Shown in pieces: positions 16,407 to 25,193 of a DNA stretch of 64,000 nt (its first letter is position 1; each line of letters starts with the position of its first letter). The translations under genes were made by a program, and so were the position numbers. Source of the DNA: Pelomonas sp047654785 (GTDB lineage Bacteria > Pseudomonadota > Gammaproteobacteria > Burkholderiales > Burkholderiaceae_C); assembly GCF_047654785.1 (NCBI RefSeq), contig NZ_JASGKQ010000003.1, forward strand, positions 806,001-870,000. The letters run 5' to 3'. Below the pieces are notes generated by a model. That model was not told where the DNA came from. It saw nothing but the letters and a program-made list of their open reading frames with translations, and searched no databases.

Positions 16407-16964
16407 ATGCCCGACACCCTCGCCCCCAGCGACGACAACCTGATCTGGATCGACCTCGAAATGACCGGGCTGTACCCCGACACCGACCGCATCATCGAGA
16501 TCGCCGTCGTCGTCACCGACGCCCACCTGGAGCGGCGCGTGGAAGGCCCGGTCTTCGCCGTCCACCAGAGCGACGCCACGCTGGACGCGATGGACGCCTG
16601 GAACAAGGGCACCCACGGCAGGAGCGGCCTCATCGACCGCGTCAAGGCCTCCACCATCCGCGAGGCCGATGCCGCCGCGCAGACCCTCGACTTCCTGAAA
16701 GCCTACGTGCCCAAGGGCAAGAGCCCGATGTGCGGCAACAGCATCTGCCAGGACCGCCGCTTCCTGGCCAACTACATGCCGGAGCTGGAGCGCTTCTTCC
16801 ACTACCGCAACCTCGACGTGTCCACGCTGAAGGAACTGGCCAAGCGCTGGAAGCCGGCGGCGCTGGAGGGCTTCAAGAAGGCCCAGGCCCACACCGCGCT
16901 GGCCGACATCCACGAGTCCATCGACGAGCTGGCGCACTACCGCGCGACCCTGCTGGCGCTCTGA
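16407..16964 (+). CDS. orn: Oligoribonuclease
   Basis: The 185-residue DEDDh 3'-5' exonuclease finishes RNA decay by degrading 2-5-mers, and also degrades pGpG, the breakdown product of c-di-GMP. Catalytic residues are visible in WIDLEMTG (Asp16, Glu18), CGNSICQDRRF and the terminal ALADIHESI helix. Length matches E. coli Orn (181). ATG at 16407 is preferred over an in-frame TTG at 16386. The stop overlaps the pabB start. Its role in the c-di-GMP pathway matters here because a c-di-GMP riboswitch lies later in the window. Confidence 0.96.
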   Translation: MPDTLAPSDDNLIWIDLEMTGLYPDTDRIIEIAVVVTDAHLERRVEGPVFAVHQSDATLDAMDAWNKGTHGRSGLIDRVKASTIREADAAAQTLDFLKAYVPKGKSPMCGNSICQDRRFLANYMPELERFFHYRNLDVSTLKELAKRWKPAALEGFKKAQAHTALADIHESIDELAHYRATLLAL

Positions 16965-18745
16965 TGGCGCCGCAGGCCGGCCGCCTCCACGCCGCGTTCG
17001 ACTTTCCCCGCCATCCGCTGGCGCGCGAGGACGGCGAGCGGCTGCGCGGCTGCTGGACGGCGCCGCCGGCCCGCTGGCTGCGGGCGATGCGGCGGGCCGA
17101 GGTGCGCGGCGTCATCGCCGACGCCGAGGCCGCCGCGCGCGCCGGCGCCTGGGTGCTGGGCGGCCTGCGCTACGAGGCCGCCGCCGCGTTCGACGCCGTG
17201 CTGGCCACCCGGGAGGCGGACGCGCCGCTGGCCGAATTCGCCGTCTACGACACGGCGCCCGGCCCCTGGCCGGAGGCGCCGCCGGCATTCACCGGCCCGC
17301 TGGGCTGGCGGGACGACGGGCCCGACGCGACCGCCGCCATCGAGCGCATCCGCGACTGCATACGGGCCGGCGATTGCTACCAGGTCAACCTGACGACGCG
17401 GCTGCGCGCGCAGGCCGGTGCGCTCGACCCCGAACGGCTCTTCCTCGCGCTGCACGCCAGCCAGCCGGGCGGCTTCAGCCTGTTCCTGCGCGAGGCGGGC
17501 GCGGCCAGCGTGTCGCCCGAACTCTTCTTCGACTGGCGCCCCGTGCCGGGCGCCGTCCAGGCCCCCAACTGGCTGCTGGCCGCCCAGCCGATGAAGGGCA
17601 CGGCCCCGCGCGGCCGCGACCGCGTCGACGACGAGGCCGCGCAGCAGCACCTGCGCAGCAGCGAGAAGGAGCGCGCCGAGAACCTGATGATCGTGGACCT
17701 GCTGCGCAACGACCTCAGCCGCGTCGCGCAGCTGGGCACGGTGCGCGTGCCGCGCCTGTTCGAGCTGCATGCGCTGCCGACCGTCTGGCAGATGACCTCC
17801 ACCGTCACCGCCGTCAGCCGCGCCGGGCTGACGCTGGCGGACGCCTTCGCGGCGCTCTTCCCCTGCGGCTCCGTGACCGGCGCGCCCAAGGTGCGCGCGA
17901 TGCAGATCATCCGCGACCTGGAGCCCGCGCCGCGCGGCTGGTACTGCGGCGCGCTGGGGCTGATCCAGCCGGGCGGCGTGGCGACCTTCAACGTGCCGAT
18001 CCGCACCGTCGAGTTCAATGGCGATCAGCTGAACTGCGGCATCGGCAGCGCCATCATGCTGGACAGCGAGCCCGCCGCCGAGATCGCCGAATGGCGCGCG
18101 AAATCGCGCTTCCTGGCCCGTGCCGAAGCGCCCGTCGAGGCGCTGGAGACGCTGCGGCTGCAGGACGGCGTGGCCCTGCGCGGCGACGCGCACCTGGCCC
18201 GCATGCAGCGCACCGCGCGCCACTTCGGGCTGCGCTTTTCGCCGGCGGAGGCGCGGGCGTATCTGCAGGCCGTCGCGGCCGCCCAGCCGGAAGCAAGCTG
18301 GCGATTGCGCCTGACCTGCGACGCCGAAGGCCGCCTCGCGCACACGCTGGCCGCCTTCACCCCGACGCCCGGGCCGGTGGCGCTCGCGCTGGCCGACCGC
18401 CCGATCGCCACGCGCGGCCCCGGCGCGGAGTTCCTCGCCCACAAGACGACGCGCCGCGAAGCCTATGCCGGCTTCAGCAAACCGGCCGGCGCCTTCGACC
18501 TCATCCTCTGGAACGAGGCCGGCGAACTGACCGAATGCAGCTTCGGCAACCTCGCGCTGCGGCTGGATGGTGAGTGGCTGACCCCGCCGCTGTCCGCCGG
18601 CCTGCTGCCCGGCGTGCTGCGCGCCGAGTTGCTGGCGCAGGGCCGCCTGCGCGAGGCGCGGCTGACGCGCGACGACCTCGCGCGGGCCGAGGGGCTGGCC
18701 TTCTTCAACAGCCTGCGCGGCTGGCTGCCGGCTTTACGGTGCTGA
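16964..18745 (+). CDS. pabB: Fused aminodeoxychorismate synthase component I / aminodeoxychorismate lyase
   Basis: The 593-residue protein makes p-aminobenzoate for folate. Residues 1-370 are PabB (chorismate_bind: AGDCYQVNLTTR, PMKGTAPRG, ENLMIVDLLRND, CGSVTGAPK, CGIGSAI), which produces aminodeoxychorismate with PabA glutamine amidotransferase. Residues from about 385 are a PLP-fold aminodeoxychorismate lyase (PabC) with the catalytic lysine in LAHKTTRREAY and ELTECSFGNL. Fused PabBC proteins are common in Burkholderiales. The start overlaps the orn stop (TGATG). Confidence 0.94.
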   Translation: MAPQAGRLHAAFDFPRHPLAREDGERLRGCWTAPPARWLRAMRRAEVRGVIADAEAAARAGAWVLGGLRYEAAAAFDAVLATREADAPLAEFAVYDTAPGPWPEAPPAFTGPLGWRDDGPDATAAIERIRDCIRAGDCYQVNLTTRLRAQAGALDPERLFLALHASQPGGFSLFLREAGAASVSPELFFDWRPVPGAVQAPNWLLAAQPMKGTAPRGRDRVDDEAAQQHLRSSEKERAENLMIVDLLRNDLSRVAQLGTVRVPRLFELHALPTVWQMTSTVTAVSRAGLTLADAFAALFPCGSVTGAPKVRAMQIIRDLEPAPRGWYCGALGLIQPGGVATFNVPIRTVEFNGDQLNCGIGSAIMLDSEPAAEIAEWRAKSRFLARAEAPVEALETLRLQDGVALRGDAHLARMQRTARHFGLRFSPAEARAYLQAVAAAQPEASWRLRLTCDAEGRLAHTLAAFTPTPGPVALALADRPIATRGPGAEFLAHKTTRREAYAGFSKPAGAFDLILWNEAGELTECSFGNLALRLDGEWLTPPLSAGLLPGVLRAELLAQGRLREARLTRDDLARAEGLAFFNSLRGWLPALRC

Positions 18746-18985
18746 AGAGAGCTTGCGATCCTGCGGATCGCCAGGTGCGTCGGGCACCTGCTCCAGCGCA
18801 GCCAGGAAGGCCGCGCGGCGGCCGCGTGCGGCGCGCTGCTCCAGGTATTGCTCGGTGGCGAGCGCAGAGAGCTTTTCGGCCAGGGCCGTGCTGATGAGCT
18901 GGTTGACCGAAATGCCTTCCGCGGCGGCAAATGCCTTGGCGTTCTTGTGCAGGGACTCGGGCAGGCGGATGCTCAGGGCGCTCAT
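18734..18985 (-). CDS. Ribbon-helix-helix (HicB-like/Arc-type) antitoxin
   Basis: The 83-residue protein opens with SALSIRLPESLHKNAKAFA, then EGISVNQLISTAL, a ribbon-helix-helix DNA-binding motif like the C-terminal domain of HicB-type antitoxins. It lies downstream of, and overlaps by four bases (ATGA), a PIN-domain gene, so it is the probable antitoxin of a toxin-first pair. Its 3' end overlaps the convergent pabB stop by 12 bases. Confidence 0.82.
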   Translation of the reverse strand: MSALSIRLPESLHKNAKAFAAAEGISVNQLISTALAEKLSALATEQYLEQRAARGRRAAFLAALEQVPDAPGDPQDRKLSSAP

Positions 18986-19413
18986 GGGGTTTCTCCTTGC
19001 AAGGCGGCCAGAAACTGTTGCGGAGTGACGATGTCGATGCCGAACGGGGTGGCGGCCGCGAAGTCGCGCACGTTCCAGGTCACGATGCTGTTGCATTGCC
19101 CATTCACGGCGGCTTCCAGCACCATGTCGTCCTTGGCGTCCGGCAGCTGCGGGCGCCAGAGGAAATGCACGGTCTGCCGCACGGCAACGGCGCATAGATA
19201 GTCCAGCAGGTCGTGCACCGCCTGTGGCGGGACGGGCACGAGGCCGGGCCTCAGCAGGACGGCCTCGTACTCCATGACCAAGGGTACGGAGACGACGGGC
19301 TGGAACTGCCCGAGCCCCAGGCGGGACAGCAGGTCAAACGACCAGCCGATGCGCGAGCGCAGCGCCGCCACCAGCACATTGGTGTCGATGACGATGCGAG
19401 GTGAGACTGGCAT
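18982..19413 (-). CDS. PIN-domain toxin of a toxin-first TA pair
   Basis: The 143-residue protein belongs to the group annotated as putative toxin component, PIN family (COG1569-like). It has RIVIDTNVLVAAL (Asp10), a Glu in MEYEAVL, DAKDDMVLEAAV and a terminal IVTWNVRDF. It is probably an endoribonuclease controlled by the RHH protein downstream. Toxin-before-antitoxin order is less usual than VapBC order and implies that antitoxin translation is coupled to toxin translation. Confidence 0.85.
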   Translation of the reverse strand: MPVSPRIVIDTNVLVAALRSRIGWSFDLLSRLGLGQFQPVVSVPLVMEYEAVLLRPGLVPVPPQAVHDLLDYLCAVAVRQTVHFLWRPQLPDAKDDMVLEAAVNGQCNSIVTWNVRDFAAATPFGIDIVTPQQFLAALQGETP

Positions 19414-19830
19414 GGTATCGCCGATGATACCTTGTGGATCGAGTTGTTTCGCCGACCATTCTGGATGGACGGCATGGAGTTGCTGCGGCAGCAGGGGCTT
19501 CCGGGGCGGAAAAGGCGCAGGCCTAGCAAAAACCCTGATCCCCTGCTATACTCGCCGCTTCGCCTGGGCCAGCCCCGGGTGTTCCACGTCTCCTCTGACC
19601 TCGTTCGATCATTCGAATCGGACTCCGAACACGGATCGGTCGGCGGCGATGAAGCCGTCGCTTTGACTGACTGTTCCCCCGCGCCGCACCCGGGCTGACG
19701 TATTTGCCCGAGCCGCACGACGCGAGCTGATCTCTCTCCCAGCGACTTTTGATGATTCCGAAGAGCCTGACGCTCCTCGGCGCTGCGCCTTTGCCTTGGC
19801 GCGGCGTGACTGTGAACGAAAGAACGAACG
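19414..19830 (+). promoter_or_regulatory. 417-bp gene-free region: promoter and long structured leader of rhlE
   Basis: No gene is visible. TATACT at 19547-19552 is a good -10 box with a poor -35, which predicts an mRNA leader of about 270 bases. Near the start codon are small stems GAGC-ctgac-GCTC (19763-19775) and GCGCC-(8)-GGCGC (19785-19802). No convincing Shine-Dalgarno precedes the helicase ATG (only GAACGAAAGAACGAAC). Long, structured, SD-poor leaders fit cold- or structure-controlled helicase expression, which is inference. Confidence 0.55.
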
Positions 19831-21489
19831 ATGAGTTTCGAGACCCTGGGCCTGAGCCCCGCCGTGCTGCAAGCCGTCAAGGACGCCGGCTACGAGAACG
19901 CCACCGACGTGCAGGCGCAAGCCATCCCCGCCGCCATCGCCAACAAGGACCTGATGGTCTCGTCGCGCACCGGCTCGGGCAAGACGGCCGCCTTCATCCT
20001 GCCGGCGCTGGAGAAGATCCTCGCCGCGCGCGGCGACAACACCAAGCGCCGTGAGAAGGGCGTCATCTACGGCCCGCGCGTGCTGGTGCTGGCGCCGACC
20101 CGCGAGCTGGCGATGCAGGTCAGCAAGGCCGCGCAGACCTATGGCCGCCACATCCCCGGCCTGAAGGTCGCCACCGTGCTGGGCGGCATGCCCTATCCGC
20201 TGCAGATCCGCCAGCTCACCGGCCCGCTGGACATCCTGATCGCCACCCCCGGCCGCCTGCTGGACCACCTGGCCAGCGGCAAGTGCGTGCTGAGCAACGT
20301 CGAGATGCTGGTGCTGGACGAGGCCGACCGCATGCTGGACATGGGCTTCATCGACGACATCAACGTCGTCACCAGCCACACGCCGGACACCCGCCAGACG
20401 GTGATGTTCAGCGCCACCTTCGCCGGCCACGTCGGCCGTCTCGCGCAGCAGCTGCTGAAGGAGCCGCAGCGCATCGAGGTCGCCACGCACACCGACACGC
20501 ACGAGAACATCACCCAGCGCCTGCACTGGGCCGACAACCCGCACCACAAGGACCAGCTGCTGGAAGCCATCCTGGCCGCGCCGGAGCTGGAGCAGGCCGT
20601 CGTCTTCACCAGCACGCAGCGCGACGCCGACTGGCTGGCCGACCGCTTGGCCGAGATCGGCCACGCCTGCGCCCCGCTGCACGGCGCGATGCCGCAAGGC
20701 AAGCGCAACCGCGTGCTGATGGGCCTGCGCCGTGGCGACCTGCGCGTGCTGGTGGCCACCGACGTCGCCGCGCGCGGCATCGACGTGCCGACCATCAGCC
20801 ACGTCATCAACTACGGCCTGCCGATGAAGGCCGAGGACTACGTCCACCGCATCGGCCGCACCGGCCGCGCCGGCCGCACCGGCCTGGCCATCACGCTGGG
20901 CCTGCGTGACGACGTGGGCATGATCCGCCGCATCCAGCAGTTCACGACGCAGACCATCCCCGTGCAGCAGATCGCCGGCCTGGAGCCCAAGACGCAGGAG
21001 CCGCGCATCTTCCCGCCGCGCCCGGCTGGCCAGGGCTTCGAGCGGGGCGGCGACCGCTTCGGCGGCCGCCCGGGCTTCGGCAACAAGAGCTTCCGCCGCG
21101 ACGACGGCGGCCGCCCGCACCATGGTGGCGGCAAGCCCTTCGGCCACGGTGGCGATCGCGGCTTCGCGCCGCGTGGCGACCACCGGGGCTTCCACGGCCG
21201 TGACGACCGCGGCTTCGCGCCGCGCGGTGGCGACGACCGCGGCTTTGCCCCGCGTGAAGACCGTGGCTTCGCCCCGCGTGGCGAAGGCCAGGGCTTCCAG
21301 CCGCGTGGCGACAACCGCGGCTTCCAGCCGCGTGAGGACCGTGGTTTCCCGCCGCGCGGCGACCGTCCGTTCCACGGTGATGGCAAGCCGGCATTCGGCG
21401 GCAAGCCCAGCTTCGGCGGCGAGCGTCCGTCGTTCGGCGGCGACCGCCGCGGCCCGGGCGGCCCGCGCAAGGGTGGCTTCGGCCGCTGA
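19831..21489 (+). CDS. rhlE: DEAD-box RNA helicase, RhlE type, with Arg/Gly-rich repeat tail
   Basis: The 552-residue protein has a complete helicase core: Q motif (ATDVQAQAIP), SRTGSGKT (45-52), APTREL, DEAD (163-166), SAT (194-196), VATDVAARGID and HRIGRTGRAGR. RhlE helicases act in mRNA decay and ribosome assembly. From about residue 395 the tail changes to low-complexity Arg/Gly/Phe repeats with DRGFAPRG recurring about five times in variants, followed by FGGKPSFGG-type units. Such tails bind RNA and promote condensates in other helicases. The long leader suggests post-transcriptional control. Confidence 0.94.
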   Translation: MSFETLGLSPAVLQAVKDAGYENATDVQAQAIPAAIANKDLMVSSRTGSGKTAAFILPALEKILAARGDNTKRREKGVIYGPRVLVLAPTRELAMQVSKAAQTYGRHIPGLKVATVLGGMPYPLQIRQLTGPLDILIATPGRLLDHLASGKCVLSNVEMLVLDEADRMLDMGFIDDINVVTSHTPDTRQTVMFSATFAGHVGRLAQQLLKEPQRIEVATHTDTHENITQRLHWADNPHHKDQLLEAILAAPELEQAVVFTSTQRDADWLADRLAEIGHACAPLHGAMPQGKRNRVLMGLRRGDLRVLVATDVAARGIDVPTISHVINYGLPMKAEDYVHRIGRTGRAGRTGLAITLGLRDDVGMIRRIQQFTTQTIPVQQIAGLEPKTQEPRIFPPRPAGQGFERGGDRFGGRPGFGNKSFRRDDGGRPHHGGGKPFGHGGDRGFAPRGDHRGFHGRDDRGFAPRGGDDRGFAPREDRGFAPRGEGQGFQPRGDNRGFQPREDRGFPPRGDRPFHGDGKPAFGGKPSFGGERPSFGGDRRGPGGPRKGGFGR

Positions 21490-21508
21490 CCCGCGGCAGG
21501 CGCCGGGC

Positions 21509-22024
21509 GTGGAGCTCCACGCCATGGCGCCGGCCGACCTGGACGCCGTGCTGGCGCTGCAGCGGCGCTGCTATGGCGCGGCCTTGCTGGAGCGCCGCGA
21601 GGCCTTCGCGGCCAAGCTGGCCGCCACGCAAGGCCAGGATTGCTGCTGGATGGCGCGCCGGCCTGGCGCCCAGGGCGGCGAGCCGCTGGCCTACGCCGTC
21701 AGCCTGCCGGCCTGCGAGGCCACGCTGCCGGCGCTGGACGCGCCGCACTGCGAGCGTCCGGCCGCGCCGACGCTGCTCTACCTGCACGACCTGGCCGTCG
21801 CGCCCGAGGCGCGCTCGCTCGGGCTGGCCGCGCGGCTGCTCGACACCCTGGCCGCGCGCGCCCGCGCGTTCGGCCTGCGCCGCCTGGGCCTGGTGGCGGT
21901 GCAGGGCTCGCTGCGCTACTGGCAGCGCCACGGCTTTGCCGAGCCGGCCGTGCTGGCGCCGGTGCTGGCCGCCAAGCTGGCCAGCTTCGGGCCCGAGGCG
22001 CGCTTCCTGGCGCGCGGCGGATGA
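21509..22024 (+). CDS. GNAT-family N-acetyltransferase
   Basis: The 171-residue protein has a GNAT fold: an N-terminal strand/helix (ELHAMAPADLDAVLALQ), the core strand LLYLHDLAVAPEARSLGLAARLL, in which the acetyl-CoA loop is A-R-S-L-G-L-A, a variant of R/Q-x-x-G-x-G/A, and LVAVQGSLRYWQRHGF with the Tyr of the family's last motif. The GTG at 21509 keeps the first beta strand; an ATG at 21524 is the alternative. It overlaps the next gene by four bases. The acceptor is unknown. Confidence 0.8.
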   Translation: MELHAMAPADLDAVLALQRRCYGAALLERREAFAAKLAATQGQDCCWMARRPGAQGGEPLAYAVSLPACEATLPALDAPHCERPAAPTLLYLHDLAVAPEARSLGLAARLLDTLAARARAFGLRRLGLVAVQGSLRYWQRHGFAEPAVLAPVLAAKLASFGPEARFLARGG

Positions 22025-22617
22025 CGCCGATGCCGGCCGGCACGCTGACCCAGTGGGACGACGCCCGGGGCTACGGCTTCATCACGCCCGACGGCGGCGG
22101 CGCCAAGGTGTTCGTGCACGCGAAGGCGTTCGGCCCGCGGCCGCACCGGCCCTTCGTGGGCGAGCGGCTCAGCTACCGCGAAGGCCGGGACGCGCAGGGC
22201 AAGCGGCGCGCGCAGGACGTGCGCGGCCTGGCGCCCCGCGCGGCGCCGCGTGCGCCCGCCCGGCGCGATGGCGGCCGCGTGCTGCTGCTGGTCCCGGCCT
22301 TCGCCGGCCTGGTGCTCGCTGTCCACCTGGCCTGGGGCGTGCCGAACTGGCTCTGGGGCCTGTACTCGGCGATGAGCCTGGCCACCTTCATCACCTACGC
22401 GCTGGACAAGCGCGCCGCCATGCGCGGCGACTGGCGCGTGCCCGAGAACACGCTGCACGCGCTGTCGCTGGCCTGCGGCTGGCCGGGGGCGCTGCTGGCG
22501 CAGCAGACGCTGCGGCACAAGAGCGCGAAGGCGCCGTTCCGGCGCGTCTACTGGGCGATGGTGCTGCTCAATGTCGCGGCGTTCGCCGCGGTCTTCACGC
22601 CGCTGCTGAAAAGCTGA
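22021..22617 (+). CDS. Cold-shock domain fused to DUF1294 membrane domain
   Basis: The 198-residue protein has an N-terminal cold-shock OB-fold with RNP1-like GYGFITPDG and RNP2-like VFVHAKAF (residues 1-70), a basic linker (APRAAPRAPARRDGG) and a C-terminal DUF1294 membrane region with about three spans. DUF1294 motifs are ITYALDKRAA and RVPENTLH. The fusion occurs in many proteobacteria, and its function is unknown; it would place a nucleic-acid-binding domain at the inner membrane. It begins in an ATGA overlap with the GNAT gene and ends 23 bases inside the convergent hydratase gene. Confidence 0.85.
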   Translation: MTPMPAGTLTQWDDARGYGFITPDGGGAKVFVHAKAFGPRPHRPFVGERLSYREGRDAQGKRRAQDVRGLAPRAAPRAPARRDGGRVLLLVPAFAGLVLAVHLAWGVPNWLWGLYSAMSLATFITYALDKRAAMRGDWRVPENTLHALSLACGWPGALLAQQTLRHKSAKAPFRRVYWAMVLLNVAAFAAVFTPLLKS

Positions 22618-23269
22618 ACTCGCCCAGTCCCTCGAAGGCCAGCCTGCCCCGCACCGGGCCGGCCCAGGCATGCAGGCCGCCCCAGGCGCCCGCCGTCACG
22701 ACGGTGCCGGGCGGCACGGTGGCACCGTTGCGCGTCGCGTGCTGGAACCACGCGGGCAGCACGCCCGCCGGGTCGGCCAGCGAATGCCCGCCGCGGCGCA
22801 CGATGTCCGGCTGGCCGGGCAGCGCCAGCCGCCATGCGACGTTCGCCCAGTCCAGCGCGCGGTAGGGCTGCCATTCGCCCAGCAGCAGGCCCGCGTTGCT
22901 CTGGAAGTCGGCCATGCGCAGCAGCGCCGGGGCCTCCATGCCCTCGGCCCAGCGCGACGCCACCAGCTCGACGGCGATGCACATCGCCTCGGGCGAGCCG
23001 TCGGCGCCGACGCGCAGCGCCACCTCGGCTTCGAGGCCCAGCAGCGGGCCTGCCGTCACCGGGCTCACCGGCGAGTGGCTGAACGGCCCCTGCGGTCCCG
23101 CGCCGCCGGACTTCCAGCGCGCCCGCGGCCAGCCCAGCGCGCGGGCCACGCCGTCCTGCACGGCATAGGCGTCGGCCTCGCTGCGCACGGCGTGCGCCCA
23201 GTCGGCGGCGTTCAGGCGGCTGCCGTCGCGGTGGCAGGCGGCGAGGGCTTGGATCAGTGCTTCGGTCAT
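22595..23269 (-). CDS. 2-keto-4-pentenoate hydratase-like (FAH superfamily) protein
   Basis: The 224-residue protein resembles MhpD/2-oxopent-4-enoate hydratases, in which a metal-bound enolate is hydrated in aromatic meta-cleavage pathways. Visible elements are AYAVQDGVARALG, the metal-site region LGLEAEVALRVG, VELVASRW, and the terminal TVVTAGAWGGLHAW. It lies alone, without other meta-pathway genes, and is divergent from a sugar dehydrogenase. It may belong to a sugar-acid pathway instead. The substrate is not defined by sequence. Confidence 0.78.
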   Translation of the reverse strand: MTEALIQALAACHRDGSRLNAADWAHAVRSEADAYAVQDGVARALGWPRARWKSGGAGPQGPFSHSPVSPVTAGPLLGLEAEVALRVGADGSPEAMCIAVELVASRWAEGMEAPALLRMADFQSNAGLLLGEWQPYRALDWANVAWRLALPGQPDIVRRGGHSLADPAGVLPAWFQHATRNGATVPPGTVVTAGAWGGLHAWAGPVRGRLAFEGLGEFSFSAAA

Positions 23270-23368
23270 GAGCGTGAGCGTTGCTGCGGGGCGGTGGCGG
23301 GAGGCCGGACCTTAAGATGAAAAACCTGTCGGACGCTGGGTCCGGCAGCGCATTTTTCCGGGAACGGC

Positions 23369-24298
23369 ATGGCACTGAAGTTGGGCTTGGTGGGGATCGG
23401 CAAGATCGCCCGTGATCAACACATTCCGGCGATCGCGGCCGACCCGCGCTTCGAGCTGGCGGCCACCGCCAGCCGCAACGCCGGCGTGGACGGCGTGGCC
23501 GGCTTCAAGACGGTCGAGGCCATGCTGGCCGAAGTGCCGGAGCTGGACGCCGTCTCCATCTGCACGCCGCCGCAGGCGCATTTCGACGCCGCCCTCGCCG
23601 CGCTGCGCGCCGGCAAGCACGTGATGCTGGAGAAGCCGCCCGCGGCCACCACGCGCCAGATCGCGCTGCTGCAGGCCGAGGCCGCCCGCCACGGCCGCAC
23701 GCTGTTCCAGACCTGGCATTCCCGCTTCGCCGCCGGCGTGGACGCGGCGCGCGACTGGCTGCGCGGCCGCACGCTGACCGGCGGCCGCATCACATGGAAG
23801 GAAGACGTGCACCACTGGCACCCGGGCCAGCAATGGATCTTCGACGCCGGCGGCCTGGGCGTGTTCGACCCCGGCATCAACGCGCTGTCGGTGCTGACCG
23901 AGGTGCTGGCCGAGGAGGTGGTCGTCAACCAGGCCGTGCTCGAGTTCCCCGAGAACCAGCAGGCGCCCATCGCCGCGCAGCTGGACCTGCGCACCGAGTC
24001 CGGCGTGCCGGTGGCGACCGTGTTCGACTTCCGCCAGAAAGGCGAGCAGACCTGGGACATCGAGCTGGTCGCCACGGACGGCCGGCTGCGGCTGTCGCAG
24101 GGCGGCGGCGCGCTGGAGATCGACGGCCGGCCGGTGGCCGCCGATGCCGCGCTGGCCGGCGAGTACCCGCGGCTGTATGCGCGCTTCGCCGAGCTGTGCG
24201 CGGCCGGGCGCTCGGAGGTGGACTGGCGGCCGTTCCAGCTGGTGGCGGATGCCTTCCTGATCGGCGAGCGCCGCACGGTGGCCGCGCATCAGGTGTGA
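23369..24298 (+). CDS. Gfo/Idh/MocA oxidoreductase, D-galactose/L-arabinose 1-dehydrogenase type
   Basis: The 309-residue NAD(P)-dependent dehydrogenase has the Rossmann start KLGLVGIGKIARDQHIPAI, CTPPQAHFD, the EKPPA loop carrying the catalytic lysine, and WKEDVHHWHPGQQWIF, which resembles the D-galactose and L-arabinose 1-dehydrogenases of Pseudomonas and Azospirillum. These oxidise the sugar to its lactone in the non-phosphorylative pathway. The divergent FAH-superfamily gene could act on a later keto-acid intermediate, an inference from proximity. Size matches the family. Confidence 0.86.
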   Translation: MALKLGLVGIGKIARDQHIPAIAADPRFELAATASRNAGVDGVAGFKTVEAMLAEVPELDAVSICTPPQAHFDAALAALRAGKHVMLEKPPAATTRQIALLQAEAARHGRTLFQTWHSRFAAGVDAARDWLRGRTLTGGRITWKEDVHHWHPGQQWIFDAGGLGVFDPGINALSVLTEVLAEEVVVNQAVLEFPENQQAPIAAQLDLRTESGVPVATVFDFRQKGEQTWDIELVATDGRLRLSQGGGALEIDGRPVAADAALAGEYPRLYARFAELCAAGRSEVDWRPFQLVADAFLIGERRTVAAHQV

Positions 24299-24310
24299 GC
24301 GCCGCGGCGT

Positions 24311-25102
<792 letters not shown>

Positions 25103-25193
25103 CAGGCCGCCAGCCTAGGCCCGGTCCGTGCGGCCGGCGTTCGGCGCAGCCGCCGGCAGCGCTCAAAGCGACTGAACTGATAATCCGCGCCCC

